Source: Paenibacillus hemerocallicola (GTDB lineage: Bacteria > Bacillota > Bacilli > Paenibacillales > NBRC-103111). From it: 64,000 nt of DNA. How positions within the stretch are numbered: position 1 is the stretch's first letter; each line of letters begins with the position of its first letter. Position numbers and translations under genes: made by a program. Below are positions 24,897-34,371 of this stretch, in pieces. The notes under the pieces were generated by a model. It made no database searches. It worked only from the letters and a program-made list of their open reading frames with translations, and was not told the origin of the DNA. Location of the stretch: assembly GCF_006265175.1 (NCBI RefSeq), contig NZ_VDCQ01000022.1, positions 1 to 64,000 on the forward strand, read 5' to 3'.

Positions 24897-26891
24897 TTAT
24901 TCGGCAGTATCGGACGAAGCGTCCGGACCGTGCAAAGCGGCCAATATATCGCGGGCCAGCTTGTCGCCGATGCCGAGCGGACGAAAATCGTCGACCGCCG
25001 CTTCCTTAATTTTTTTGAGCGAGCCGAAATGTTTGAGCAGCAGCTTTCGCCGCTTCTCCCCGATACCCGGGATCGAATCCAGCTGGGAAACGACCATCGA
25101 TTTCGCCCGCGTCTCCCTATGGAACGTGATGGCGAACCGGTGAACTTCCTCCTGGATGCGCTGAAGCAAGTAAAATTCCTGGCTGTCCCGGGGAAGCGGA
25201 ACGATTTCCGGCGGGTCGCCTATCAGGAGCTGCGCCGTTTTGTGCTTGGCGTCCTTCACCAGACCGCATACCGGAATATATAGCCCCAGCTCGTTCTCCA
25301 GCACGTCCACCGCCGCCGATATTTGTCCTTTGCCCCCGTCCACGACGACTAGATCCGGCATCGGCAGCTGCTCCTTCAGCACGCGCTCGTAGCGGCGACG
25401 GACGACCTCGCGCATCGTCTCGTAATCGTCCGGACCTTGAACGGTGCGGACTTTATACTTGCGATACTCTTTGCGGTCCGGCTTGCCGTCGACGAATACG
25501 ACCATCGCCGATACGGGATTGGTGCCTTGGATGTTGGAGTTGTCGAACGCTTCGATCCGGCGGATCGTTCCGGTGCCGATCCATTCTCCCAAGCTCTCCA
25601 CCGCTTTGACGGTACGCTCCTCGTCCCTCTCGATCAGACGGAACTTCTCCTCGAGTGCTACTTTGGCATTGTCGCAAGCCATTCCTACGAGCTGCTTCTT
25701 CCTGCCCCGCTGCGGTTGGTGCACCTTGATCCGCAACCACTTCTCCAACGACTCCGCCACCTCGGCGTCCGAGTGTCGTTCCTTGGCCAGCGGATCGCTG
25801 ACCGGGGCGGGCGTTTCACCTTGTTCCGCAGTCGAAGCCGCCGCCTCGGAAATAGCCGTAAGCTCGGTCGATTCGGCCGAATCCGTCAGCTTCGCTTGCT
25901 TCGCTCCAGCCGTTCCGCGTTCTTCCGAGGACGGCAAAAACATCTCCTTGGGCAGAGCCGGGTTGTCGCTGTAATATTGCGTCACGAACGTAATGAAGTC
26001 CTCGTATTCGTCGCCGTAATACGGAAACAGCGACACGTGGCGCTCGATCATTTTGCCTTGCCGCATGTACAAAATTTGAACGCACATCCAGCCTTTGTCG
26101 ACGGCATAGCCGAATACGTCGCGGTCTACCGCATCCGTCATCGTGATCGTCTGCTTCTCCATGACGGCGTCGATGCTGACGATTTGGTCGCGAAGCTCCT
26201 TCGCCCGCTCGAAATTCAATTCTTCGGAGGCGGCCAGCATTTTGCGGGACAGCTCGTCCTTGATCGCCTCGTGACCGCCGTTCAAAAACCGCGAAATCTC
26301 CTGCACCATCCGTTCGTATTCGCCGATCGGTATTTCGAATTCGCACGGAGCCACGCATTGCCCAAGGTGGTAATACAAGCAGACGCGATCCGGCAGCGTT
26401 TTGCACTTCCGCAGCGGGTACAGCCTGTCGAGCAGCTTTTTCGTCTGCTGGGCCGCGAACGCGTTCGGATAAGGACCGAAATATTTCGCTTTATCTTTCA
26501 GCACTTTGCGCGTTACCTCGAGACGCGGGTGCGTTTCATGCGTAATCTTGATATACGGAAACGATTTGTCGTCCTTCAGCAGGACGTTGTAGCGCGGGTA
26601 GTACTGCTTGATCAGGTTGCACTCGAGAATGAGCGCTTCCATGTTGCTTGCGGTAACGATGTATTCGAAATCGCATATTTCCGTAACGAGCCGCTGCGTC
26701 TTCCCGTCGTGGCTGCCCGAAAAATAGGAACGGACCCGGTTTTTCAACACTTTCGCTTTGCCGACGTAAATGATCGTTCCATCCCGATTTTTCATCAAAT
26801 AACAGCCCGGCTTGTCCGGAAGCAGAGCAAGCTTCCGTCGGATCGATTCCGACGTTTTGTCGCGTCCTCCCCCTATACCCTCTTCGGACAT
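24897..26891 (-). CDS. uvrC: excinuclease ABC subunit C
   Basis: 664 aa. Nuclease of nucleotide excision repair that cuts both sides of a lesion after UvrAB loading. GIY-YIG domain at about 25-105 ([23 protein letters not shown]), cysteine region [17 protein letters not shown] motif near 205-235, RNase-H-like endonuclease ([47 protein letters not shown]) and a C-terminal helix-hairpin-helix ([19 protein letters not shown]). It is longer than Bacillus UvrC (about 600 aa) because of a low-complexity Ala/Glu/Ser linker at about 325-370 between the UVR and endonuclease parts. AAGGGAGAGG precedes ATG 26891. Confidence 0.97.
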   Translation of the reverse strand: MSEEGIGGGRDKTSESIRRKLALLPDKPGCYLMKNRDGTIIYVGKAKVLKNRVRSYFSGSHDGKTQRLVTEICDFEYIVTASNMEALILECNLIKQYYPRYNVLLKDDKSFPYIKITHETHPRLEVTRKVLKDKAKYFGPYPNAFAAQQTKKLLDRLYPLRKCKTLPDRVCLYYHLGQCVAPCEFEIPIGEYERMVQEISRFLNGGHEAIKDELSRKMLAASEELNFERAKELRDQIVSIDAVMEKQTITMTDAVDRDVFGYAVDKGWMCVQILYMRQGKMIERHVSLFPYYGDEYEDFITFVTQYYSDNPALPKEMFLPSSEERGTAGAKQAKLTDSAESTELTAISEAAASTAEQGETPAPVSDPLAKERHSDAEVAESLEKWLRIKVHQPQRGRKKQLVGMACDNAKVALEEKFRLIERDEERTVKAVESLGEWIGTGTIRRIEAFDNSNIQGTNPVSAMVVFVDGKPDRKEYRKYKVRTVQGPDDYETMREVVRRRYERVLKEQLPMPDLVVVDGGKGQISAAVDVLENELGLYIPVCGLVKDAKHKTAQLLIGDPPEIVPLPRDSQEFYLLQRIQEEVHRFAITFHRETRAKSMVVSQLDSIPGIGEKRRKLLLKHFGSLKKIKEAAVDDFRPLGIGDKLARDILAALHGPDASSDTAE

Positions 26892-26919
26892 GGTTCCCTC
26901 TCCCTTCTACACCCCAAGC

Positions 26920-26991
26920 TTCCCGGTTCTCGGGGGCTCCCCCGAAAGTACTTGGACTAGGCTTCGTAGAGCCCGCTGCACTTTTGGGGGA
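26920..26991. repeat. G5/C5 palindromic intergenic element, copy 3
   Basis: TTCTCGGGGGCTCCCCCGAA palindrome, AAGTACTTGGACTAGGCTTCG, then GCACTTTTGGGGG, located between trxA and uvrC. Directly after it GGGACC-A7-GGTCCC (26988-27006) makes another small hairpin. Confidence 0.75.
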
Positions 26992-27110
26992 CCAAAAAAA
27001 GGTCCCGTTCCCGCAAGGCGCGAAAACAGAACCTTCGTCGTCCCTATTGTTATCATACGACGAGCGGGACTGTTCGCACAATCCCGCCCGCGAATGTAAC
27101 GTTTGTCAGC

Positions 27111-27428
27111 TTACAGATGACGGCCGACTACGCTTTTCAATGCATCCTTAGGCTGGAAGCCGACAATTTTGTCGACCGGCTGGCCGTCCTTGAACACGAT
27201 CAGCGTCGGAATGCTCATGACGCCGAAGCGGGAAGCGGACTCCGGATTGTCGTCCACGTTCAATTTGGCGATTTTGAGCTGCTCGCCTACTTCTTTATCC
27301 AAATCTTCCAAAACCGGTGCAATCATTTTGCAAGGTCCGCACCATGGAGCCCAAAAATCGACAAGAACCGTACCGCTCCCCTCGACTTCGCTTTTAAACG
27401 ATTGATCGGATACGTTAACGATAGCCAC
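27111..27428 (-). CDS. trxA: thioredoxin
   Basis: 105 aa, a complete thioredoxin fold with the active site WCGPC at residues 29-33 and the cis-proline segment [13 protein letters not shown]. It reduces protein disulfides in the cytoplasm. GTG start 27428, with AAGGAGG seven bases upstream. It stands alone, upstream of uvrC on the same strand with a palindromic element between them. Confidence 0.97.
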   Translation of the reverse strand: MAIVNVSDQSFKSEVEGSGTVLVDFWAPWCGPCKMIAPVLEDLDKEVGEQLKIAKLNVDDNPESASRFGVMSIPTLIVFKDGQPVDKIVGFQPKDALKSVVGRHL

Positions 27429-27694
27429 AGGATTTCCTCCTTATACTTACAAAAAGTGTGTACCTGACTATTTTAATGATTATTGTCCAACATGTAAAGT
27501 ATACCACAATCCGGGCTACTTTCATAACTGAAAACATATTCCGCTGCACATCCGCGCATACTATGGACAACGACGAATTTGCAAATGTCGCAGTATTGTC
27601 ACACTTATTTTGCTTTACAATGGAATCCGCGATTCGGTATACTAATCATAGCCAATTTTGCTAATAGGACGATTAGCACGGGAGGAATACGCGC

Positions 27695-27826
27695 ATGACA
27701 GATCCTAGACTGCACACGAACGAAGAGCCTAGAAACGATTTTATGGACGTTGCCATGGGCTTCGCCGTCACTTTCGGTATTTTCTTTTTGATGGCTCTCG
27801 TAGCGACGATCATTACTTTGTTCTGA
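27695..27826 (+). CDS. small single-span membrane protein, YqzM-like
   Basis: 43 aa. The N-terminus is hydrophilic (MTDPRLHTNEEPRNDFMDVA) and the C-terminus is one membrane helix (about residues 21-42, GFAVTFGIFFLMALVATII). GGGAGG lies nine bases before ATG 27695 and a terminator follows at 27861. The RND..D...GF...FG.FF pattern and length resemble Bacillus YqzM, a conserved protein of unknown function in endospore formers. The assignment is from memory of the family, so moderate. Confidence 0.65.
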   Translation: MTDPRLHTNEEPRNDFMDVAMGFAVTFGIFFLMALVATIITLF

Positions 27827-27860
27827 TCCGCCTTGGACCCGGACTAGCGGCACACGAAGA

Positions 27861-27895
27861 AAAAGCCCCTCCGCTTAAGGAGAGGGCTTTTTTTG
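27861..27895. terminator. bidirectional terminator between the small membrane protein and dnaI
   Basis: AAAAGCCCCTCC - loop - GGAGAGGGCTTTTTTT, with A and T tracts on the two sides. Confidence 0.85.
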
Positions 27896-27953
27896 CCGTT
27901 CAGGCAGTTTGTTCCGTAAGGGACCTGCACGCCCCCAAACAAAAACGGGAGCT

Positions 27954-28925
27954 TTATGCTCCCGCCTTGCCGCGTTTATTCGTGCCGTTCACGACGACGA
28001 CTTCGACAAACGGCCGGATCCGGTCCATAATACGCTGTCCCTTGTATTCCTCGTCCCCGTCCTTGCTCGTAAAGCTGAAATGCTTCTCCAGCTCCTCCGG
28101 CTCATGGTTGGACGTAAAAAAGGTCGGCTTCCGGTTCATCCTGTAATTGAGTATCGCCCCCATGACGTGATCTCGCACCCACGGGCTCAAGTTCTCCGCG
28201 CCGATATCGTCGAATACGAGCAGGTCGGTTTCCTTCAGCAGATCGATCGTTTCCTTCATCCGCTGCGGCTCGGAGAACATCGATTTCAGGTCTTCCACGA
28301 AGTCCGGCATATAGACGATTGCGCCGGACTGTCCGCTCTTCGCCAACTGGTACAGCATATAGCACATCAGGAACGTTTTGCCGGTGCCGAACGGCCCGAC
28401 GAGATACAACCCTTCCTTTTGCAGCCCTTCCGCTTGCGTGCGGCGAATATATTTGAGAATGGCTCCGACCGCTTCCACCCGTTCGGGATCGATATCGACG
28501 ATCTCGTCGGTCGAATAGCCGTGCGTCAGCGCCGTATTGTCGATATAGAAGCTGCGGATCCGATTGCGGATCGCATCCTGGGACTGTTTGGCGATCAGCT
28601 TTTTGCAGGATACTTTACGGTCGTGCAAATAGGTCGTATCGCCCACCGTCTCCACCGACAGCATCGTGTAGTGGCCTTCGAAATCGTTCGGACAGCGCTC
28701 CAGACCCGGGCAATTCGAGCAATTGCGATGCTCGGTCACGTATTGATACAGCCGGTTCATATTGATTTTGATCGTCCGGTCATCCAATTCCGGGTAGCTC
28801 GCGCGCAGCCTCTGAACGAGCGGATCGTCAAGCAGCTGCTTCGTCTTGTTCTCGGCCCGCTGGGCAAAAGAAAGCTTCCGCCAATTTCCAAGCGCGTCGG
28901 ATAACGATTCCATATGAATAAGCAC
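27954..28925 (-). CDS. dnaI: primosomal helicase-loader protein
   Basis: 323 aa. It loads the replicative helicase at the origin and at restart sites together with DnaB/DnaD. The N-terminal zinc-binding region has Cys69, Cys72, His86 and Cys108 (NCSNCPGLERCPNDFEGHY). The AAA+ ATPase has Walker A GPFGTGKT at 177-184 and Walker B LLVFDDIGAE, plus a sensor-like FTSNHEPEEL. It starts at GTG 28925 (GAGGG seven bases upstream) or ATG 28913; I keep the longer form. It lies 39 bases after dnaB in the Bacillus order dnaB-dnaI. Confidence 0.93.
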   Translation of the reverse strand: MLIHMESLSDALGNWRKLSFAQRAENKTKQLLDDPLVQRLRASYPELDDRTIKINMNRLYQYVTEHRNCSNCPGLERCPNDFEGHYTMLSVETVGDTTYLHDRKVSCKKLIAKQSQDAIRNRIRSFYIDNTALTHGYSTDEIVDIDPERVEAVGAILKYIRRTQAEGLQKEGLYLVGPFGTGKTFLMCYMLYQLAKSGQSGAIVYMPDFVEDLKSMFSEPQRMKETIDLLKETDLLVFDDIGAENLSPWVRDHVMGAILNYRMNRKPTFFTSNHEPEELEKHFSFTSKDGDEEYKGQRIMDRIRPFVEVVVVNGTNKRGKAGA

Positions 28926-28964
28926 GCTCCCTTCCCTCTTCGTCAGAGTGTCCGATTCGACACA

Positions 28965-30464
28965 TCAAGTCCCTTTGCCGTCTATTTCCCTGGCCAGCTT
29001 GCGGATTTCCGCCAGCTTCTCCTCGCTGACCGGCCTTTGCGTCGGGATATCGGTAATAATCGCGATTTTCGGCTTTTGCGTACGTGCGCTTCCCCGTCCT
29101 TTGCCGGGAACCGGCGTAAGCTTGCCGTCCGCTTTGGCGAACGCATTCGTCCGCTTCATCGTTTGATCGCGTATGTAGGCGACTGCTTGCTCGTAGCTGC
29201 CGACCCCTTTGGCCATCATGTTGGAGGCGACGGAGTCGATATAGTTTTTCGTCCAGGACGATTCCTTGTACACATGCAGATGATGGATCATGACGTTGAT
29301 CACTTCGTCCGGCATCCGGTAATTGACGTCGATTTTCTCGAAAATATCGGAAACCGGCTTCGGTACGGAGCCTCTCGGGAAAAACCGTTCGAGCACCTTC
29401 GTATAAGGCTCGTTGCGCATGATCAAATTGTATTGATGCTGGTTGCACTGGCTGATGAACATCGCCGGCACCTCGAGGTAATACTGCATCTCGACCGGCT
29501 TTTCTTCGAGCGCGTCGGACGGGTCCGTTTTCGCTATCCCGGCGATTTTGTGGAATAGCCTCTCCCTTTCTTGCTCCCGATCCTTGTCCTGTCGGAAATA
29601 CAAGTTCGCTTTATACTGCATCATATCGCTCTCCAGCTCGCCGTCCTCGGAGAACATCCCGTCCTCGTCCAGCAGCCTGCACGTTTCCCGGAGCGATAAA
29701 TTGTATTTGCGGGCGATTTTGTTAATCTCGAACATTTGTTCGGGATTGTGCCGCAAGTTTTCGACGAACGGCCGGTTGCGGGAAGTACCGCGCGGGAAGC
29801 GCTGAATAATTTCGCTGTAATGGAACGCCTTGCTCGTAATGTCGATCGTCCGTTCGGTCTCCCGGGCCGGGGCCGTTTCCTGCAGCGCCTGCTCCAGCTC
29901 ATAGTCGATCACGTTCGCGTTCAAGCGGAACAATTCGTAGAACGGCATCGATAAATCTTCCGAATGAAGCCCGGGATCCTGCATCTCCTCGGGCTCCGGC
30001 GAGTAGAACTGCTCCCTTAGCGAGAGTACGGCGTATTTGCCGACCTTATCGTGCAGCAGCATGACCAAATGCTGGTTTTTGAAAAATTCCTGCGGCGTCA
30101 AAGGCTGGGAGAGCACATATTCGTACATGTAGTCATCGGCGGCCGGGGAATATTTGCGGTTCGTTTGCAAAAGCCCGATCGCTTCGAGCCTCGATGTCTG
30201 CTCGGCCAGCAGCCTGCGCCCCCGTTCCCCCTGCTCCAGCTCAAGCGCCATGAACAGCCTCCGCTGCTGCTCGAGCTCCGAGAAGCCTGTGCGGTCGCCG
30301 GATACTTGCTGGTACAACGTATGGTAGACGCTGATGGCGAAGCCGCCGATCATCGGCTGATAGATGGCGGAGAACATCCGGTAATCAAGCCCGCTTAACG
30401 CAAAATCCCGGTAAACGCAAAACCGGTGGTTTTCCGTAAAGTGAAGTATGTTCGTAATACGCAT
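28965..30464 (-). CDS. dnaB: replication initiation and membrane attachment protein DnaB (Firmicutes type)
   Basis: About 499 aa. Co-loader that helps DnaI place the helicase at oriC; it is not the DnaB helicase. The N-terminal part (FCVYRDFALSGLDYRMFSAIYQPMIG) is a winged-helix region and the C-terminal part (about 330-440, with MPDEVINVMIHHLHVYKESS) is the DnaD-type domain. ATG 30464 has GGGGAA at suitable spacing; ATG 30479 and 30497 are in frame without good sites. It forms an operon with dnaI. Confidence 0.9.
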   Translation of the reverse strand: MRITNILHFTENHRFCVYRDFALSGLDYRMFSAIYQPMIGGFAISVYHTLYQQVSGDRTGFSELEQQRRLFMALELEQGERGRRLLAEQTSRLEAIGLLQTNRKYSPAADDYMYEYVLSQPLTPQEFFKNQHLVMLLHDKVGKYAVLSLREQFYSPEPEEMQDPGLHSEDLSMPFYELFRLNANVIDYELEQALQETAPARETERTIDITSKAFHYSEIIQRFPRGTSRNRPFVENLRHNPEQMFEINKIARKYNLSLRETCRLLDEDGMFSEDGELESDMMQYKANLYFRQDKDREQERERLFHKIAGIAKTDPSDALEEKPVEMQYYLEVPAMFISQCNQHQYNLIMRNEPYTKVLERFFPRGSVPKPVSDIFEKIDVNYRMPDEVINVMIHHLHVYKESSWTKNYIDSVASNMMAKGVGSYEQAVAYIRDQTMKRTNAFAKADGKLTPVPGKGRGSARTQKPKIAIITDIPTQRPVSEEKLAEIRKLAREIDGKGT

Positions 30465-30611
30465 AAAAAGTTTCCCCATTCCTGTTTCAACGGCCATGCG
30501 AACGGCTTATCGAATCCGTTCCTCTATTCTATCACAAAATAGTTCCGAAAGTGTCGAAAACCTTGTTCCTCTCAACCTAGTAAAATACGTCCAAACTTCA
30601 ACAAAAAAAGA

Positions 30612-30635
30612 CCCGGCCCAATCGTTCAGGCCAGG
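30612..30635 (-). terminator. terminator of the hydrolase gene
   Basis: On the minus strand CCTGGCC - 10-base loop - GGCCGGG (one G-T pair) is followed by TCTTTTTTT. Confidence 0.75.
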
Positions 30636-30654
30636 AGCTCTTACCGGATCCCGC

Positions 30655-31539
30655 TTACAATTCCGCCTGCTCCTCCGCCCGCGAAGCGGTGCCGGGGGCC
30701 GGAACCTGTGCCGCATACTCCGGTTCGCCGGTTGCTTGCGCCGTTGCTCGATCGGGCGTTGCCAAGCGCTTGCGGGCGCGAATCCAGCGGCGAATGATCT
30801 CGTTCATCTCCGCCGCGGCTTTTGTCGGAATTTGGTGCTTCTCGCCGTCCAGCACGTGCACCTCGCACTCGGGCAGCTCCTTCTCCAGCTTCTCGCGATA
30901 CCGTTTGAAGCCCCCGTCCTTCTCCCCATACACTAGCAGTACCGGAGCCCGCAATTCGGACAGCCGCCCCGTACAATTGTAGCGCAGGCTATATTTGTAG
31001 AACTGGTGAATGTTGGCTGCATTGCCCCGCTTCGCATCCTGCAGCAAATTGCGGTACGTCAAGCCGCTGTCCGCATTCCCCCAGGTGATGCCGCGCATCA
31101 GCACCTTGGTCATTGTCTTCATTCCGGACAATCCGGCGGCGATGCGGATCCGGCTCTTCAAGACGATATCGCTGACCTCGGACATGGCACTGACGAGTAT
31201 GCCCCCGTCAAACCGTTCGGGATGCGTCAGCAGTGCCTCCAGCGCGATCGAGCCGCCGGTCGAATAGCCGCATATGTACGCTTTGCGGATGCCCAGATGA
31301 TCCAACAGCTGCTTGATGTCTTCGACGATCAGGGCATATGTGAGCGGGGCTTTCGACGCGTTGCTTTTGCCGTGTCCCCGTATGTCGAACGTGATGACCG
31401 AAAACTCTCCCGCCAGCTGCACCTGCTGGTAGCGGAAATTGGCGCTCGTCAGCAGCGGCGGATGAATGAACACGATCGGCGTCCCTTTGCCGTGAACCTG
31501 ATAATGGATAACCGTTCCGTTAATGGCCGCACTCGGCAT
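30655..31539 (-). CDS. alpha/beta-fold hydrolase
   Basis: 294 aa. Oxyanion-hole region VFIHPPLL, FDIRGHGKS, nucleophile serine in CGYSTGG, acid residue in VYGEKDGGF and catalytic histidine in DGEKHQIP form a full catalytic set. ATG 31539 (MPSAAINGTVIHY) has GGGAGG ten bases upstream; the longer frame to 31677 lacks a site. Its C-terminus carries about 30 extra Ala/Glu/Pro-rich residues. The substrate is unknown: this fold includes esterases, lipases and C-C hydrolases. Monocistronic, with its own terminator. Confidence 0.85.
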   Translation of the reverse strand: MPSAAINGTVIHYQVHGKGTPIVFIHPPLLTSANFRYQQVQLAGEFSVITFDIRGHGKSNASKAPLTYALIVEDIKQLLDHLGIRKAYICGYSTGGSIALEALLTHPERFDGGILVSAMSEVSDIVLKSRIRIAAGLSGMKTMTKVLMRGITWGNADSGLTYRNLLQDAKRGNAANIHQFYKYSLRYNCTGRLSELRAPVLLVYGEKDGGFKRYREKLEKELPECEVHVLDGEKHQIPTKAAAEMNEIIRRWIRARKRLATPDRATAQATGEPEYAAQVPAPGTASRAEEQAEL

Positions 31540-31735
31540 GGATTCGTTCCCTCCCGGAGAATAAGTTGACATTTCTAACCTATACGTTTCCCCGGAAAGC
31601 GGTCTTTTATCGAGCAAGCGATCATGACAGGACAAAAAAGCTTTGACCGAACCTCGAGACGTTGTGGAAGTGTACAAAAAAGTGGAAGCTGTGGAAGCAA
31701 GGGGTTCTATTCTCTTTTTGACTTTCCCAACAACC

Positions 31736-31958
31736 TAAAAAACCTCACGTCTCCGCAAATAACGGAACGTTTTTCCGTTACTCCTTCAATTTCCGCAATA
31801 TTTCCAAAAATAGCGGAACTTCGTTCCGTTATATCCCGCTTGCCGCTAAACAACGGTCCGAAACCGCGGATTAGCGGAATTCTTTTCCTTTATCGTGCTG
31901 TCGATAGCGGTATTCGAATGTATAGCGTACGTATGTTCCGCTATTTCTTAAACCAGTA
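31736..31958. repeat. short array of AACGGAA/TTCCGTT motifs
   Basis: AATAACGGAACG, TTTTTCCGTTAC, ATAGCGGAACTTCGTTCCGTTA, AACAACGG, TTAGCGGAATTC and TTCCGCTATT occur in about 220 bases. The motifs are those of the long repeats at 11434, 41237 and 50946, but without their flanking blocks. The gap 31540-32035 has no gene. Confidence 0.55.
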
Positions 31959-32041
31959 AGCTCCGAAAAGCAATCGGGACCGGAGTTGCGCCGGCAGCCT
32001 TTTTGCCGCTTGTCGTATGCGTATTACGCTGCAGACAAAAA

Positions 32042-32066
32042 AAGCTTCTCCGGAAAGGAGAAGCTT
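32042..32066 (-). terminator. terminator of the YuiB-like gene
   Basis: AAGCTTCTCC / GGAGAAGCTT, a perfect 10-bp stem, followed on the minus strand by TTTTTTTG. Confidence 0.9.
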
Positions 32067-32070
32067 GCCC

Positions 32071-32364
32071 TCAAAACATTTTGTAACCGCGCACTCTCAA
32101 CAAATGGATCGTCTTGCCGCTAAGCACCGCACCCGCCAGTCCGCAGACGAACAAGAAATATTCGCCGAACTTCAGCTCGGCCAAATGCGCAAGCAGGGAG
32201 CCCGAGTTCCAAGCCCAATAACAGAGCATGCCGATGACGGCAACGATGTACAAATAAATTGGAAAATGGGTCGTTTTCAGCAGCATGTTGAAAATGAAGC
32301 CGATTCCGAACATGAGCACGAACACGAGCACCATCAATATGAACAACTGGATAAAGTCTATCAT
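32071..32364 (-). CDS. small integral membrane protein, YuiB-like
   Basis: 97 aa with three hydrophobic segments (residues about 4-27, 32-52 and 66-84). The segment VLMFGIGFIFNMLLKTT resembles the GIGF.LNMLL core of Bacillus YuiB, a protein of unknown function. ATG 32364 has GGGAGG eight bases upstream. The gene is alone, with a strong terminator at 32042-32066. Confidence 0.65.
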   Translation of the reverse strand: MIDFIQLFILMVLVFVLMFGIGFIFNMLLKTTHFPIYLYIVAVIGMLCYWAWNSGSLLAHLAELKFGEYFLFVCGLAGAVLSGKTIHLLRVRGYKMF

Positions 32365-32550
32365 GACTAGTACCTCCCGCAAGCTTTCCCGCATTTCACG
32401 TCCATTGTAGAGGAAACGGCCCGCGAAGTAAAGGCCTCATCGGCGAAAGTCAGTAATCCGTCACTTCTCCGCCGCAAAAAAAGGGAACGCCGCGGGCTAC
32501 AGCGGAATACGATTGAAATATAGGCTCTAACCGAAAGGAAGGAATGCCCC

Positions 32551-33177
32551 ATGCTGAACAAACCGTATACGCTGCCCGTGCAAATTCAAACGATTCACCG
32601 GATCGGACCGAAGCTCGATCTGTACGTCCCCCGGGTCGTGAACGCCCCGAATGCGGCGGCGCAAACGAATATCAACAACGCGATTGCCAAAGAAGTGCAG
32701 TCCATGCTGAAGCAATTGGGCTACGTCCCGAATTCGAAAACGACGGAAATCAACGGCTTCTACGAGGTGAAGACGAACGAACGGGGCCTGCTCAGCATCG
32801 CTCTGAACATCTACGGCTACACGGAGCACGCCGCTCACGGCTTGACGCTGCTCAAGTCGCTGACCTTCGATATAACGACGGGAAACGTATATTCGTTAGG
32901 CGACCTGTTCGCTCCGGGAAGCGATTACGTTAAACGGATTTCCGACATTGTCAAGGCGCAAATCGCCGAACGCGGCATCGAAACGCTGCAGCCCTTCACC
33001 TCGATTCGTCCCGATCAGGACTATTACGTCGCGGACAAAGCGATCGTCGTCTATTTTCAGTTATACGAAATTACGCCGTACGTGTTCGGCTTTCCGATGT
33101 TCCCGATATCCGTCTACTCGCTGCAGGACATCATTCCGGACAGCAGTCCGATCCAGCCGATGACGATCAACGATTAG
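32551..33177 (+). CDS. DUF3298-domain protein
   Basis: 208 aa. The order of an N-terminal strand-rich part (LDLYVPRVV), a central NAAAQTNINNAI segment and HAAHGLTLLKSLTFDITTGNVYSLGDLF matches the DUF4163/DUF3298 pair found in RsiV and in the N-terminal half of peptidoglycan deacetylase PdaC. Unlike those proteins it has no membrane segment, signal peptide or enzyme domain, so it seems to be a free-standing cytoplasmic copy. In RsiV the fold binds lysozyme; that role is not implied here. AAGGAAGG precedes ATG 32551 and a terminator follows at once. Confidence 0.75.
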   Translation: MLNKPYTLPVQIQTIHRIGPKLDLYVPRVVNAPNAAAQTNINNAIAKEVQSMLKQLGYVPNSKTTEINGFYEVKTNERGLLSIALNIYGYTEHAAHGLTLLKSLTFDITTGNVYSLGDLFAPGSDYVKRISDIVKAQIAERGIETLQPFTSIRPDQDYYVADKAIVVYFQLYEITPYVFGFPMFPISVYSLQDIIPDSSPIQPMTIND

Positions 33178-33183
33178 CCCGCT

Positions 33184-33208
33184 CCCCTTGCCGAAGGCAG
33201 GGGGTTTT
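33184..33208 (+). terminator. terminator of the DUF3298 gene
   Basis: CCCCTTGCC - GAA - GGCAGGGGG followed by TTTT. It overlaps the 3-prime end of the tiny minus-strand ORF. Confidence 0.8.
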
Positions 33209-33281
33209 ACGTGCGGTTTAATGCTCGATTACGTTCGATCCGATCCAGCTTGTCCAAAATCGATTGCATAGGCTCGAACAT
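33207..33281 (-). CDS. possible 24-aa peptide, function unknown
   Basis: ATG 33281 is preceded by AGAGGAGAG about nine bases upstream and encodes a charged, probably helical peptide (MFEPMQSILDKLDRIERNRA...) that stops at 33207. It is divergent from hemQ. Good spacing of the site is the only support; there are no homologues that I recall. It could instead be chance in the hemQ upstream region. Confidence 0.35.
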   Translation of the reverse strand: MFEPMQSILDKLDRIERNRALNRT

Positions 33282-33397
33282 GGAGAAACTCTCCTCTCAA
33301 CTAATAAATGTGTTGAATTTGCCCTTTTCTGATTGTTTCGTTACAATATTTTTGGAAACCGACTAATAGAACGGACTATCCGAGAGGAGTGGCATCT

Positions 33398-34144
33398 ATG
33401 AGCGAGGCAGTAAATACGCTGGAGGGCTGGTACGCCCTGCACGATTTCCGCGCGATCGATTGGAACGCCTGGAAGCGTCTATCCGCCGAGGAGCGGGCCA
33501 AAGCGGAGGACGAGCTGTATACGCTGCTGCAGGAGTACAGTGCGATCGAGCAGCGCAAGGAAGGCAGCACCGCTTTTTATACCGTCGTCGGACAGAAAGC
33601 GGATTTCGTCTTTATGCATTTGAGAGAAACGCTGGACGAGCTGAACGCGTTGGAGAACGCCTTTAACAAAACGACATTCGCCCAATATACGATACCCGTC
33701 TATTCGTACGTATCGATCGTCGAATTGAGCAGCTATATGGCGAAGCCGGGCACGGATCCGATGCAGGACCCGGAAATTATGGCGCGCCTGAAGCCGATTT
33801 TGCCAAAGTCCAAGCATATTTGCTTCTACCCGATGAACAAGCGCCGTTCCGGCGACGACAACTGGTACATGCTGAGCATGGAGGAGCGCCGCGGCTTTAT
33901 GCGCAGCCACGGGATGATCGGGCGCAGCTATGCCGGCCGCGTCAAGCAGATCATTACCGGCTCCGTCGGTCTCGACGACTGGGAGTGGGGCGTTACGCTG
34001 TTCTCGGACGATCCGCTTACGTTCAAGAAGCTCGTGTACGAAATGCGCTTCGATGAAGCGAGCGCCCGTTTCGGCGAATTCGGCGCCTTTTACGTAGGCA
34101 ACCTTCTTGATGCCGAAAAATGTGGCAGCTTGCTCAAAGTGTGA
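33398..34144 (+). CDS. hemQ: coproheme decarboxylase, chlorite-dismutase-like
   Basis: 248 aa. Last enzyme of the coproporphyrin-dependent haem pathway of Gram-positives: it removes two carboxyls from coproheme III to give haem b. Typical segments are [17 protein letters not shown], a central [23 protein letters not shown] with the catalytic tyrosine region, and [22 protein letters not shown], whose histidine is the proximal haem ligand. ATG 33398 follows GAGGAG by eight bases; an in-frame GTG at 33389 is less suitable. Length matches Bacillus HemQ (about 250 aa). Monocistronic with a strong terminator. Confidence 0.95.
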   Translation: MSEAVNTLEGWYALHDFRAIDWNAWKRLSAEERAKAEDELYTLLQEYSAIEQRKEGSTAFYTVVGQKADFVFMHLRETLDELNALENAFNKTTFAQYTIPVYSYVSIVELSSYMAKPGTDPMQDPEIMARLKPILPKSKHICFYPMNKRRSGDDNWYMLSMEERRGFMRSHGMIGRSYAGRVKQIITGSVGLDDWEWGVTLFSDDPLTFKKLVYEMRFDEASARFGEFGAFYVGNLLDAEKCGSLLKV

Positions 34145-34171
34145 ATTTTCGCAAGTCGTTCCGATATACGG

Positions 34172-34205
34172 AAAGCCCGGTCCGCGAAGGACCGGGCTTT
34201 TTATG
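34172..34205 (+). terminator. terminator of hemQ
   Basis: AAAGCCCGGTCC - GCGAA - GGACCGGGCTTTTT, a 12-bp perfect stem. It can also serve sda, which converges. Confidence 0.95.
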
Positions 34206-34230
34206 AGGACGATACGGCTCCAAGCCAAGA

Positions 34231-34371
34231 TCAGAAAGGATAACAGACCGGAATGTCCAACTTGCGCTTCTCCATTTCTTTGCGCAAAATCAAAATAAAA
34301 TCCTCATCGAGCTTCCACTGAACGGATCGGATGTAGCATTCGACCAAATGCTCGTCTTTGAGCCGTCTCAT
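34231..34371 (-). CDS. sda: sporulation checkpoint protein, histidine kinase inhibitor
   Basis: 46 aa, the same length as Bacillus subtilis Sda. The sequence starts MRRLKDEHLVECYIRSV and continues with LDEDFILILRKEMEKR, matching the helical-hairpin pattern of Sda (MRKLSDELLIESY). Sda binds the dimerisation domain of sporulation kinases such as KinA and blocks phosphorelay entry when replication is perturbed. ATG 34371 overlaps the TGA of the upstream 78-aa gene (ATGA), and its GGGAGG site lies inside that gene, so translation is coupled. I did not see clear DnaA boxes upstream of the pair. Confidence 0.88.
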   Translation of the reverse strand: MRRLKDEHLVECYIRSVQWKLDEDFILILRKEMEKRKLDIPVCYPF

